64,000 nucleotides of DNA. It comes from Pyrinomonadaceae bacterium (lineage in GTDB: Bacteria > Acidobacteriota > Blastocatellia > Pyrinomonadales > Pyrinomonadaceae). The translations under genes and the position numbers were made by a program. Positions 45,221 to 53,161 of this stretch are shown in pieces (positions within the stretch are counted from its first letter, which is position 1; each line of letters opens with the position of its first letter). Location: the NCBI GenBank assembly GCA_028284415.1, contig JANQRU010000007.1, forward strand, positions 62,001 to 126,000. Direction: 5' to 3'. A model generated the notes under the pieces. It did no database searches and was not told the origin of the DNA. It was given only the letters and a program-made list of their open reading frames with translations.

Positions 45221-45336
45221 AGAAAATAACACTTCCTCTAATTTTAACTTTATGTTAATCTTATAAATGCACTTAAAATATAAGTTGCTGGAGATTTATA
45301 TCTATTAAAGTTTTAAGAATGCAAAAAATTCAGAAA

Positions 45337-45382
45337 CAGACGGTCAAAACATAAATTTTTGATGTTTTGCTTTGACTGTCTG
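45337..45382 (+). promoter_or_regulatory. Long imperfect hairpin in the leader of the 77-residue gene
   Basis: CAGACGGTCAAAACAT (45337-45352) pairs with the complement at 45362-45382 apart from a few mismatched or bulged bases. The hairpin ends 25 bases before the ATG at 45408 and ends before the ribosome binding sites. It is a leader structure or attenuator candidate. Confidence 0.5.
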
Positions 45383-45407
45383 CCAAAAACTAGGGAGGTT
45401 TAAGGAG

Positions 45408-45641
45408 ATGGTCAAAAAAACAAAAAACAAAACTGCCGACGATAAAATTAAAAACAACAGGACTTCAAAAGTCTTAGACTACGCTTCACACAAAACTACC
45501 AATCCTAAAATCCATATTACTGATTCTAACTCAAGCGATGATATAATCATCTCACTTGCTGATGCTCACGAAAATAAACGTGCACGACAGGTCATTGAAT
45601 GGGAATCAATGCAACGCAAAGCTTTTTATAAAGCAGCTTAG
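45408..45641 (+). CDS. Small basic protein of unknown function
   Basis: 77 residues, basic N-terminus (VKKTKNKTADDKIKNN), no membrane segment. The C-terminal part has a predicted helix (LADAHENKRARQVIEWESMQRKAFYKAA). Two purine-rich sites (GGGAGG, AAGGAG) precede the ATG; an in-frame TTG at 45372 lies inside the leader hairpin and is unlikely. It is probably the first gene of a unit with the HEAT-repeat gene, 24 bases downstream. I do not recognise the family. Confidence 0.65.
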   Translation: MVKKTKNKTADDKIKNNRTSKVLDYASHKTTNPKIHITDSNSSDDIIISLADAHENKRARQVIEWESMQRKAFYKAA

Positions 45642-45665
45642 AAATATAAGTTCAAAATAAAAGTA

Positions 45666-46553
45666 ATGGAAAAAAGGAAGCAGAAAACAACAAATTATTT
45701 ATTTTTTGCTTTCCTTTTTTTTGCGTTCTCTTCAACATTGCCAAGCAGTTTTTTCTCTCAAACTCCTGAACAAGTTCAGTACTATTCAGAAAGAATTAAA
45801 TTTGGCACAGAAGATGTAAAAAGAAATGCTCTTTTTGAGCTAAGAAACTTTAAAAGTGCTGATGCATCGAGAATTGCACTTCCAGCTCTCAAAGACGCGT
45901 CAGAAATAATACGCGCTACCGCAACACACACTGTTGTGTTTTTACCTAAAGATGAATCCGCCCAAGCCCTTTTGCCACTCTTAAATGAGAAATCTGATTT
46001 TATTAGAAAAGAAACCGCTTACGCTTTAGGAAAAACTCGAAATCCACAGGTTGCTAATGAACTGATACGGATTTTACAAAAAGATAAGAAACTGGAAGTT
46101 AGAAATGCCGCTGCAGTCGCTTTAGGAAAGGTTGGAAATCCAAGTGCGGTGCAACATTTAGCCAGCATACTTGCTAAAAAACCAAAGGAATCAAGAAAAT
46201 TTCTCAGACGTGCTGCCGCTCGTTCGATCGGTCAAATTGCTGAAACAATCCAAAATAAAGATTTAACTTTTTCCACGCCCAATGATTTTTTGCCACCGGA
46301 GTTCAAACGGTCTGAAACACAAAATAATATGAATCTTTCAGATCAATTACCTGTTTTTCGCCAGGCTGTTCCAGTCCTACTAAATGCAATTCAAAATAAA
46401 AAAGAGTTTACCGATACTAAGCGTGAAATAGCTTTTGCATTAGGAGTTATCGGTGATAAATCTACTGTAACTATTCTTCAAGAAAAACTAAATGATGAAG
46501 ATTATTATTTAGCTGAAATCGCCAAAGAAGCATTGCGGAAAATAACCAAATAA
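45666..46553 (+). CDS. Exported HEAT-repeat protein
   Basis: 295 residues. A basic start and long hydrophobic stretch (to about residue 35, SSFFSQ) form a signal peptide. About six HEAT/PBS-lyase-like repeats follow, each of the kind ALGKTRNPQVANELIRILQ. A non-repeat insertion (about 205-240) precedes the last repeats. HEAT solenoids bind protein partners; the partner is unknown. The export signal argues against the phycobilin lyase role known for this repeat type in cyanobacteria. Confidence 0.82.
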   Translation: MEKRKQKTTNYLFFAFLFFAFSSTLPSSFFSQTPEQVQYYSERIKFGTEDVKRNALFELRNFKSADASRIALPALKDASEIIRATATHTVVFLPKDESAQALLPLLNEKSDFIRKETAYALGKTRNPQVANELIRILQKDKKLEVRNAAAVALGKVGNPSAVQHLASILAKKPKESRKFLRRAAARSIGQIAETIQNKDLTFSTPNDFLPPEFKRSETQNNMNLSDQLPVFRQAVPVLLNAIQNKKEFTDTKREIAFALGVIGDKSTVTILQEKLNDEDYYLAEIAKEALRKITK

Positions 46554-46557
46554 AAAA

Positions 46558-46586
46558 AGGGATTCTACCAATTTGGTAGAATCCCT
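46558..46586 (-). terminator. Strong terminator of the small-membrane-protein operon
   Basis: A perfect 13-base stem (46558-46570 with 46574-46586, AGGGATTCTACCA), with a 3-base loop, is followed by TTTTTTTA on the minus strand. It ends the unit that runs from 47626 to 46657. A second hairpin (46608-46623) lies just upstream on that strand. Confidence 0.85.
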
Positions 46587-46656
46587 AGCTGCCCCTGCCC
46601 GGCAACATCCGTTTTCAAACGGACATTTGTTTTCAATCAGAATTTGATTTGCGATA

Positions 46657-46866
46657 TTATTTCAACAACATATTCGCCTCAGCTCTTTCTTTGTTAACAA
46701 TCAAAGCATAGAACAATCCGCTAAAAATTATTGCCGCCCCCAAACTCAATAAGGCATATGAATCCTGATAGGTTGCCCCCGGTGTTGGCGATTGATAAAT
46801 CAACGCATAAAAAACTGATAGTCCGATTGCTGCAAACGCTAATAGCAAAAGTAATATTTTTAACAT
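46657..46866 (-). CDS. Small two-span membrane protein
   Basis: 69 residues. Two membrane helices (about 2-22 and 38-58) are joined by a short Pro/Gly/Thr-containing loop. The tail is charged. A very strong ribosome binding site (AAGGAGGC) precedes the ATG. It is the third gene of a unit headed by the 48-residue gene at 47626 and downstream of a sigma-54 promoter. Function is unknown. Confidence 0.8.
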   Translation of the reverse strand: MLKILLLLLAFAAIGLSVFYALIYQSPTPGATYQDSYALLSLGAAIIFSGLFYALIVNKERAEANMLLK

Positions 46867-46913
46867 TTTATTAAAGCCTCCTTGATCTTTATGTAAAATA
46901 ATTTTCTCAATTC

Positions 46914-47450
46914 TTATCTAATCCCATAAAAAGTTTTGATTTCGTTACGCTTTTCTTCGTTCAAAAGAAAACTGCTGTGCTCCGCCGAAACTTTCCACTT
47001 TCCATTTTCTTTTATCCAAACACTCGTAAATTTCATAGGTCTATTTTCGATTTTATTTCCTATCTTTATTACAGAAGTATCCAGATATTTAACTACCGCG
47101 GCATTTCCTTTGATCTGAACATTCATGTTCTTAAACCCAGCTGAAATGTATCTAGGTGTCAAATTTTCAAACATGCCTAATGCTTCCGCTTTGCTAAAAG
47201 TCCCAAGTTCATTAGTATAGCGATAGTTTTTAGCAGACAAATCCCGACTGAGTTTCCCTAACTTAATAAAATCATTCTTACCAGCTATTTGATAATAGTT
47301 TTCAAGAATTTGACGAATCTCCTTCTCGGCAGTTGCTTTATCAACCTTGTAAGAGTTCATCGTTTCAGCCTGAGATTTGCCTACTAAGTAAGCAGTAACC
47401 GCTGTCAAGATCACTGCTAGTGCTGTGACTAAAATATAGACTCTATTCAT
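46914..47450 (-). CDS. Membrane-anchored SnoaL/DUF4440-like protein
   Basis: 178 residues. An N-terminal membrane helix (about 4-24) is followed by an NTF2-like fold (about 38-165): IRQILENYYQIAGKNDF at the start, then VQIKGNAAVVKYLDTSV and FTSVWIKENGKWKVSAEHSSF at the end. DUF4440-type domains bind small ligands or help protein assembly; few have known roles. A good ribosome binding site (AGGAG) precedes the ATG. It is the second gene of the sigma-54-controlled unit. Confidence 0.82.
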   Translation of the reverse strand: MNRVYILVTALAVILTAVTAYLVGKSQAETMNSYKVDKATAEKEIRQILENYYQIAGKNDFIKLGKLSRDLSAKNYRYTNELGTFSKAEALGMFENLTPRYISAGFKNMNVQIKGNAAVVKYLDTSVIKIGNKIENRPMKFTSVWIKENGKWKVSAEHSSFLLNEEKRNEIKTFYGIR

Positions 47451-47479
47451 ACCTAACTCCTGTCTATTTATTTGCTAGA

Positions 47480-47626
47480 CTAGCGTGGAAACAACCAAAT
47501 AAACTCCCCACTTGATTTAGCAAATAGGATAGCCACAACCAAAAATGCAAAAACCGCAATTCCTGTTACAGATAATCTGCTAGTCATTTCTTTTTCTTCT
47601 CTATTAAAATGCATGTTTCGATGCAT
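47480..47626 (-). CDS. 48-residue small membrane protein
   Basis: The frame starts at 47626 after the best ribosome binding site in the region (AAAGGAGG, nine bases ahead) and stops at TAG 47480-47482. The product has a charged, His/Arg/Glu-rich N-terminal 13 residues, a membrane helix (TGIAVFAFLVVAILFAK) and a tail ending FPR. It is the first gene after the sigma-54 promoter at 47724-47738. It precedes the DUF4440-like gene by 29 bases. I can assign no family. Confidence 0.72.
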   Translation of the reverse strand: MHRNMHFNREEKEMTSRLSVTGIAVFAFLVVAILFAKSSGEFIWLFPR

Positions 47627-47723
47627 TTTTCGTTAGCCTCCTTTCAATTTTATTTAGTCACAAATTGCTGAATGTTTTTTATTAATTCATTCCAAGACAA
47701 TTTATTTACTTAAGTTGTCAAGG

Positions 47724-47738
47724 GCAATAAATGTGCCA
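47724..47738 (-). promoter_or_regulatory. Sigma-54 (-24/-12) promoter of the small membrane operon
   Basis: The minus strand reads TGGCAC, ATTTA, TTGC: all ten fixed consensus positions match, with the right spacing. Predicted transcription starts near 47712, about 85 bases before the first start codon. A second TGGCAC lies just upstream (47744-47749). The gene for an NtrC-type sigma-54 activator lies about 180 bases away on the same strand. Confidence 0.8.
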
Positions 47739-47849
47739 CTATGGTGCCAAAATAGTTTTATCTTTGTAAACCATTAAGGAAGTTAGATTTATCTATGCAT
47801 GAAAAGTGTTAATCAGAGATTATTTGATTTAGATTGGAGAGTATAAAGT

Positions 47850-47857
47850 CCCAAATT
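47850..47857. promoter_or_regulatory. Shared 8-mer upstream of the leftward sigma-54 promoter
   Basis: CCCAAATT lies about 115 bases upstream of the sigma-54 promoter. The same word occurs at 50803-50810, about 130 bases upstream of the other one. It is a candidate activator-binding half-site, but so short a word may be chance. Confidence 0.25.
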
Positions 47858-47919
47858 GCCCCGCTTTTGATGCAAAACAGAACAAAAACAATGAGGATAT
47901 ATTTCGGTTATTTTTGAGA

Positions 47920-49284
47920 TCAAATTTCAAGTTCTGGATTTTGTTTTCGGTAATCGTCAAGTTTTCTGTAGAGAGTTTTTCTATCAAGTCCTAAGATTTT
48001 TGCAGCCTGAGATTTATTGCCATTTGTTTCTTCTAAAATTTGTAGGATGTATTCTTTTTCGAGTTCTGCAACAGTCATATGTTCAGTTCGAGCTTGTGAA
48101 ATCAATGTATTAGAAGTTTTACTAGAACGAATTCTTTCAGGCAAATCATCAATTGTTAAAACTGCACCGTGCGTTAAAGCAACTGCCCGCTCAATAGTGT
48201 TTTCAAGTTCTCGAACATTTCCTTGCCAAGGATAAGCTGTCAGAATTGCTAAAGTGTCCGATGCGATTTCCAGATTTAAACCATCCATAGAATATTTTTC
48301 CAAAAAATGTTCTATCAACAGAGGAATATCAAAGGCTCTTTCCCGCAAAGGTGGTACTTCAAGATGAATAACATTCAATCTCCAAAATAAATCCTCTCTA
48401 AATGTATTTTCTTTTACTTCATTTTCTAAATCTTTGTTGGTCGCAGCAATTATTCGAACTTTGATCTTTTTCTCCAAGTCTGCACCAACTCTTCTGACTG
48501 TCCCTTCTTGTAATACCCTAAGTAGTTTTGGCTGAACTGTGAGGGGTAATTCAGCAATCTCATCCAGAAAAATTGTCCCGCTATCAGCTGATTCAAATAA
48601 CCCTGCACGAACCCCTTTAGCCCCTGTAAAAGCCTGACCTGTGTGTCCGAACAATTCTGATTCCACAAGTTCAGAAGGTATTGCAGCACAGTTCACAGCA
48701 ATGAAATTTCCATCTAGATTTGAAGCTTGGTGAATGGCTTTTGCAACCAGCTCTTTTCCCGTCCCTGATTCCCCGGTTATCAAAACGTTACTCATTGATC
48801 TTCCGGCTCTGTTTATTAAATCAAAAAGCTTTTGCATTGGTTGGGAAGCCCCAATTATTTTTGATGGGGTTTCTGTTTGCTCTCTCCTGATTCTCGCAGA
48901 TGTTCTTACTTGCTCAGTTTCTTCCAATGCTTTTTTTGCAACATCCAGTAATTCATCAGTTTTAAAAGGCTTTGTTAAATACTGATAGGCTCCATTTCTG
49001 ACCATTTCAACCGCATTTTCAACCGATCCGAATGCCGTAACTACAATAACTGGTGTTTCAGCTCTTTTTTCTCTTACGTTTTGTAGGACAACATCCCCCT
49101 TCATTTCGGGCATTTGGACATCAGTTACCACCAGATCGAACATTTGATTTTCATCTGACAATTTTTCTATTGCATTCCTGCCGTTTATAGCCGTTTCAAC
49201 ATAATAATCTTCATCTTCGAAGATTTCTTCCATTAATTCACGCAGGTCTTGATCATCCTCTACTATTAAAATCGTTTCTTTCAT
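47920..49284 (-). CDS. NtrC-family sigma-54-dependent response regulator
   Basis: The 454-residue protein has a receiver domain (about 4-118; phosphorylation site D55 in LVVTDVQMP), an AAA+ domain (about 140-375) and a Fis-type HTH (about 410-448; AAKILGLDRKTLYRKL). The AAA+ domain has Walker A GESGTGKE, Walker B GTIFLDEI and the sigma-54 contact loop. That loop reads QAFTGA instead of GAFTGA. The protein should activate promoters such as those at 47724 and 50938. It follows the sensor kinase gene by three bases. Confidence 0.95.
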   Translation of the reverse strand: MKETILIVEDDQDLRELMEEIFEDEDYYVETAINGRNAIEKLSDENQMFDLVVTDVQMPEMKGDVVLQNVREKRAETPVIVVTAFGSVENAVEMVRNGAYQYLTKPFKTDELLDVAKKALEETEQVRTSARIRREQTETPSKIIGASQPMQKLFDLINRAGRSMSNVLITGESGTGKELVAKAIHQASNLDGNFIAVNCAAIPSELVESELFGHTGQAFTGAKGVRAGLFESADSGTIFLDEIAELPLTVQPKLLRVLQEGTVRRVGADLEKKIKVRIIAATNKDLENEVKENTFREDLFWRLNVIHLEVPPLRERAFDIPLLIEHFLEKYSMDGLNLEIASDTLAILTAYPWQGNVRELENTIERAVALTHGAVLTIDDLPERIRSSKTSNTLISQARTEHMTVAELEKEYILQILEETNGNKSQAAKILGLDRKTLYRKLDDYRKQNPELEI

Positions 49285-49287
49285 AAG

Positions 49288-50751
49288 TTAATCTTTTTTC
49301 CAGATCGGTAATGTAACTGTGAATGAGGCTCCACCATTTTCATTATTTGAAGCTTCGATTGTTCCATTATGTTCCTCTAAAATTCTGTGCGAAACTGTTA
49401 AGCCCAAACCCGTGCCCTGTCCAATGTCTTTTGTTGTATAAAACGGGTCAAATATTTTTTCCAAATGTTCGGATTCAATTCCGTCACCGCTATCTTTAAA
49501 TTCTACTGAAATGAATCTACCTTCTTTTGCTTCATTTAGTTTCATTTCAAATTGTATCGAACCTTCATCATTGTTTTTTAGAATTGCTTGTTTGGCATTT
49601 TGGAGTATGTTTATCCAAACCTGTTGTAGATAATTGTTATCCGCTTTTATATAAAATGTCTCTTCAGTTAAAAAATTAATATCTATCTGATCATCTTTTG
49701 TAAATATCTGACTTATTGTTTCTTCTATATGTTTTTTTACGTCAATCTTTGTAAATTTTAAATTGAATGGTCTTGCAAGATTAAGAAGTTGTTGGACTAA
49801 GTGCGTAATTCTATCAGTCTGCCGACGAATAGTTTTGAGGTTTCGCTCTTTTTTTTCTTTACTTAATTCAGGCTTATCTAGAATTTGTCCAGCTCTTGCG
49901 TCTATAACATTCAAAGGAGTTCCTAATTCGTGAGCCACGCCTGCTGCAAGCCTCCCGACTGCTGCTAATCTTTCGCTATGCCTCAATTCTCTTTCTAAAT
50001 TCAAACGATTTTGAGCTTCATCTTTAGCTTTTTGTCTTTGTTGAGCAAGATTATCTGCCATTTGGTTAAAATTGGACGCTAACACATCCAATTCATCACC
50101 ATTTTTATTGATCTTAACCCGATAATCCAGATTTCCACTACCTATTTTTTCAGCCCCTTTTAATAGTTCATAAATTGGCTTTGTTAGGCTATTTTTTAAG
50201 ACCAAAATTACAACGGAAAATATAACAGCTAATAGAAATAACGTAATTGCCAACCAATTTAGTCTTGCATAAAAAATCTCTTGCTCAATCAAATCCAAAG
50301 GCTTAACAATTATTAATGCTCTGGTGATTTCATCACCGATTCTAATTGGTAATATGAAAGAGATGAATTTTCTATCTTCCGCTTGATAATTAAACTCAAT
50401 CGTTTTCCCTTCAGTAAAAACATCTTTCATATCAGAAGGAGTCCTGAAAGCTTTTTTAGTTTCGGGATGTGAACTCTTTACTATGTTCCGTTTTTCATCT
50501 ATCAATGTGACTGAATACACTTTTGTATTCCTTCTTAAGCGATCAATCAATCTTTGTGATTCAGCTTTTCTGTTTTCTGAATAGTTTTCTTCTAGAGCAG
50601 TTTGCAGAGTTATTGCATGTGCTCTCAATTCATCTCTCAACGCATTTTCAAGCCCTGCTTCCCGTTGTAACAAGAAAAGGAAACTTGAAAATAACATCAC
50701 TGCACCAACAGTAATAGTCAGTAGAAAAATTAGTTTTGAAGTTATGTTCAT
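49288..50751 (-). CDS. Sensor histidine kinase (NtrB/AtoS type)
   Basis: 487 residues. Two membrane helices (about 7-28 and 165-187) flank a periplasmic sensor of about 135 residues. A HAMP domain (about 188-240) and a coiled coil follow. The phospho-acceptor domain has HELGTPLN (H274). The ATPase has the N box ([13 protein letters not shown]), DSGDGI, and GQGTGLGL. The cognate response regulator gene is three bases downstream. The cue is unknown; it must be sensed outside the cytoplasm or within the membrane. Confidence 0.93.
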   Translation of the reverse strand: MNITSKLIFLLTITVGAVMLFSSFLFLLQREAGLENALRDELRAHAITLQTALEENYSENRKAESQRLIDRLRRNTKVYSVTLIDEKRNIVKSSHPETKKAFRTPSDMKDVFTEGKTIEFNYQAEDRKFISFILPIRIGDEITRALIIVKPLDLIEQEIFYARLNWLAITLFLLAVIFSVVILVLKNSLTKPIYELLKGAEKIGSGNLDYRVKINKNGDELDVLASNFNQMADNLAQQRQKAKDEAQNRLNLERELRHSERLAAVGRLAAGVAHELGTPLNVIDARAGQILDKPELSKEKKERNLKTIRRQTDRITHLVQQLLNLARPFNLKFTKIDVKKHIEETISQIFTKDDQIDINFLTEETFYIKADNNYLQQVWINILQNAKQAILKNNDEGSIQFEMKLNEAKEGRFISVEFKDSGDGIESEHLEKIFDPFYTTKDIGQGTGLGLTVSHRILEEHNGTIEASNNENGGASFTVTLPIWKKD

Positions 50752-50802
50752 AGAATCAAAATTTCATCTGTGGCATAAGTAAACAACTCTGCTGAAAACT
50801 GC

Positions 50803-50810
50803 CCCAAATT
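50803..50810. promoter_or_regulatory. Shared 8-mer upstream of the rightward sigma-54 promoter
   Basis: CCCAAATT lies in a TGCCCCAAATTT context about 130 bases upstream of the promoter at 50938. It matches the word at 47850-47857. Candidate activator site only. Confidence 0.25.
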
Positions 50811-50937
50811 TATCTGTTTAATACTTGAGGATTTATTCTTTTATTTTCATCTCTAACAAACTTTTTAATCACTTAAAGTCTTATTTCACAATACTTATGA
50901 TTGCTTTTCACCAACATTTTTTTAAGACAACAATTTC

Positions 50938-50952
50938 TGGCACTTACTTTGC
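50938..50952 (+). promoter_or_regulatory. Sigma-54 (-24/-12) promoter of the TerB-like operon
   Basis: TGGCAC, TTACT, TTGC, followed by T: a full match to the sigma-54 consensus. It faces the TerB-like genes, away from the sensor kinase and activator genes. Predicted start of transcription is near 50964. Confidence 0.8.
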
Positions 50953-51201
50953 TATTACTATTCCACAATTCGGCAATGAAGCCGAAACATTTAATAACAA
51001 GTAAAGTTGTTCTATTGAAATTTGATTTTTCAAACTCCAAGCGTAAGAAATGATTGGTTTGGTTTTTAGGTGACAAAAACAGCACGCCAAGAATTAGTAA
51101 ACGAAGGTAACACCATTTGAACATGGATGTATTGTTTTGCCGAAATCAAACCATCATTTCTTGCCAAAAATAAAATTACCCTTTTTTTGAAGTTTAAAGA
51201 T

Positions 51202-52257
51202 ATGAATACATTTATACAAAGAGGCATCAAAGAGCATATCAGACAGAACGATATTCGAAGAAAATTTGTTGAACACAACAGAATAATGACCGATGTGATA
51301 CAAAATGCTGATTTTGCAGGTATAGATGTTCCTGATTATCTCAAAAATTATGAAAATCGCTGCTTGATTTTGTTATCTCCATTAATTGAAGTTGCGTGGG
51401 CTGATGGAAGTCTAAGAACTCGGGAAATGAATGCAATCTTCAAGGTAGCAGATGCGTATGGTTTAACCGAATCAGAAGAAATATATACTGAATTGATAGA
51501 TTCAATGACTTCTAGAGCTATGCCGTTCAAGGTTGATATGCTTTGGCTGAAATTTCATGAGCTTTGGCGTTATTTCAAAAAGAGTGAAAGTGAAGTCGCA
51601 GGTTTTTGTTTAATGATGCAAGCAAGATACGTAGCTGAGCATTGTTCGAATGACTCGATAAATTATCTCAGAGGAGATTGCATTTCTCCTGATGAGAGTG
51701 AAGTTTTACTAAAGATTTTGGGAGAGTTGCATAAAGCCAAATCAAAAACATTTGAAACTGAGGAAAATTCAAACAAAGAAGGACAAATTCTTCAAGATAC
51801 AAGTGGCACTACACCGGAAGTTACTAATATTAACCACAATTCCAAAGATAAAGACATATCAGAACTTCTGCCATTAGTGCCACTTGTGAAAGTAGCTTGG
51901 GCAGAAGGGCGGATAACAAAAAGAGAAAAAGAAATCTTGTTCAAAGCCGCTGAAGAAATAGGTATTTACCAAGGTAGTCTCTCATATCAGCGTTTATCTG
52001 ATTGGCTTGAATTTCATCCTACTGATGAGTTTTATTCAGAGGCACTTGAATTACTTTACAAAGACTGGATGCAACTTCCAGAGGAAGAAAGAGTTGTACG
52101 TAGGCTTGACCTTATAACTGACTGCGTGAGCATTGCAGAAGCTTCGGGTGGTACAAGTAACTATCCGGCAGGCGGTCCAAGGATATGTGGTGAAGAAATA
52201 GAAGCAGTTAAGCGAATCTCAGAAAAAATGGATATCCGTTCGGGAATTACAGTGTGA
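51202..52257 (+). CDS. Protein with two TerB-like domains
   Basis: 351 residues. Two helical units of the TerB type each open with the pattern L(L/S)PLIEVAWADGSLRTRE and LVPLVKVAWAEGRITKRE, at about 55-150 and 225-320. The Asp/Glu in AWADG and AWAEG are the metal-binding acids of the family. TerB proteins are linked to tellurite and general envelope or phage stress. The ATG at 51202 is preferred; an upstream in-frame ATG at 51127 adds 25 unlikely residues. It overlaps or abuts no other gene on the left and runs close to the next gene on the right. Confidence 0.78.
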   Translation: MNTFIQRGIKEHIRQNDIRRKFVEHNRIMTDVIQNADFAGIDVPDYLKNYENRCLILLSPLIEVAWADGSLRTREMNAIFKVADAYGLTESEEIYTELIDSMTSRAMPFKVDMLWLKFHELWRYFKKSESEVAGFCLMMQARYVAEHCSNDSINYLRGDCISPDESEVLLKILGELHKAKSKTFETEENSNKEGQILQDTSGTTPEVTNINHNSKDKDISELLPLVPLVKVAWAEGRITKREKEILFKAAEEIGIYQGSLSYQRLSDWLEFHPTDEFYSEALELLYKDWMQLPEEERVVRRLDLITDCVSIAEASGGTSNYPAGGPRICGEEIEAVKRISEKMDIRSGITV

Positions 52258-52283
52258 TTGGAATTCACACACAGGAGGAATAT

Positions 52284-52757
52284 ATGAATACGAAATATGG
52301 TTTACCAGCCGAATTAAATGAAAAATGGGAAAGCTTGGGCTTTTCTCCGCAAACCTTTCGCTTGCTTCTGCTTGTTCCTCCGATACAAACGGGGTGGGCG
52401 GAAGGTTACCTGCAAGCCGCTGAAAAGAGAATCATCATAGATTATGCTATGAAAGAAGTTGGATTTGGAATAACTGACAAAGAATTTAATCACCTAGAAC
52501 GATGGTTAAATGTCCGTCCCGCTGACGAAAGCTTTGAGCTTATGAATGAAATCCTAAGCGAGTGGCTCGCATCTCTCCCCGAAAAAGAAAGCAAGAAATG
52601 GAGAGATACTATTTTGAGAGTATGTTTAGAGGTCGCTCAAGCATCTCCACAAATAGGTTTTTTGAGAAACAGTAAATCCTTGATACGCCGTGAGGAAAAT
52701 ATCCAGATCGAGAAGATCAGTCGTTTACTCAGTATGGCTCAAAGCAGTTTTTCGTGA
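52284..52757 (+). CDS. TerB-like single-domain protein
   Basis: 157 residues. One helical unit like those of the gene before it: LLVPPIQTGWAEGYLQAAEKRIIIDYAMKE, then FNHLERWLNVRPADESFELMNEIL, which parallels LSDWLEFHPTDEFYSEALELL in the neighbour. The ATG at 52284 has a strong ribosome binding site (AGGAGG, five bases ahead), which rules out a GTG at 52254. It lies 26 bases behind the two-domain gene and is surely in the same unit. Confidence 0.75.
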   Translation: MNTKYGLPAELNEKWESLGFSPQTFRLLLLVPPIQTGWAEGYLQAAEKRIIIDYAMKEVGFGITDKEFNHLERWLNVRPADESFELMNEILSEWLASLPEKESKKWRDTILRVCLEVAQASPQIGFLRNSKSLIRREENIQIEKISRLLSMAQSSFS

Positions 52758-52974
52758 TTTTTTTTTCAACTCAGTCAGACATTTAAATTAACTGGCAACG
52801 AGTAAATTTAATTCGACAATTCTAAACCAGTGTCTTTGTCGAAAACTTTTAATAAGGAACACATAATAACTATCGAGCAAGGGGATTAATAGTAAGAAAA
52901 CCATTAATTAGAATATTTCAACATTAATTAAGCGAAATCAAAACAGACAACTGAAGGAACAGGAGAAGTGTTAT

Positions 52975-53013
52975 ATGTGCCAATTCAGAAAGAGACCTTT
53001 TAAGCCGCCGTGA
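52975..53013 (+). CDS. 12-codon micro-ORF (MCQFRKRPFKPP)
   Basis: A 12-codon frame, ATG to TGA, is preceded by GGAACAGGAG (AGGAG nine bases ahead of the ATG). The peptide is basic and Pro-rich, with a single Cys at position 2. It lies 217 bases past the TerB-like genes, before a stem-loop terminator, so it is either the last product of the sigma-54 unit or has its own short transcript. Roles such as a leader, a signal peptide or a toxin-like peptide are all open. Confidence 0.45.
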   Translation: MCQFRKRPFKPP

Positions 53014-53051
53014 CTGTTATAATTTAACTTTCATCAATTTGAATCCGACTG

Positions 53052-53079
53052 AGGGGTGATTAGTTTTCTAGTCACCCCT
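53052..53079 (+). terminator. Stem-loop terminator after the micro-ORF
   Basis: A 12-base stem (AGGGGTGATTAG at 53052-53063 with 53068-53079, one G-U pair) and a 4-base loop, then TTGGTCTATTTTGTTTTG. Confidence 0.85.
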
Positions 53080-53161
53080 TGGTCTATTTTGTTTTGAAAT
53101 GTAAGAAAGCTTACAGACTTAATTATTTCGCATTTGATAGTTTTTTTGTTTTAATAAAAAT

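Larger units (their letters stand above)
50752..51201. other. Intergenic region upstream of the TerB-like genes and the sensor kinase
   Basis: No gene I can support. It holds the sigma-54 promoter at 50938-50952 facing the TerB-like genes. It also holds a possible activator word at 50803-50810. The promoter predicts a leader of about 240 bases, unusually long. The leader itself shows no perfect hairpin. A 16-codon frame at 51123 has no good ribosome binding site. Confidence 0.6.
52758..53161. other. Intergenic region with a micro-ORF and a terminator
   Basis: About 400 bases between the TerB-like gene and egtB. It contains a 12-codon ORF (52975-53013) with a strong ribosome binding site and a stem-loop terminator (53052-53079). 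The rest is AT-rich, without other motifs I can support. Confidence 0.65.

Noticed and set aside
51123-51173. 16-codon frame MDVLFCRN ahead of the TerB-like gene
   Set aside because: The nearest purine tract is about 14 bases from the ATG; I prefer the longer frame at 51202.
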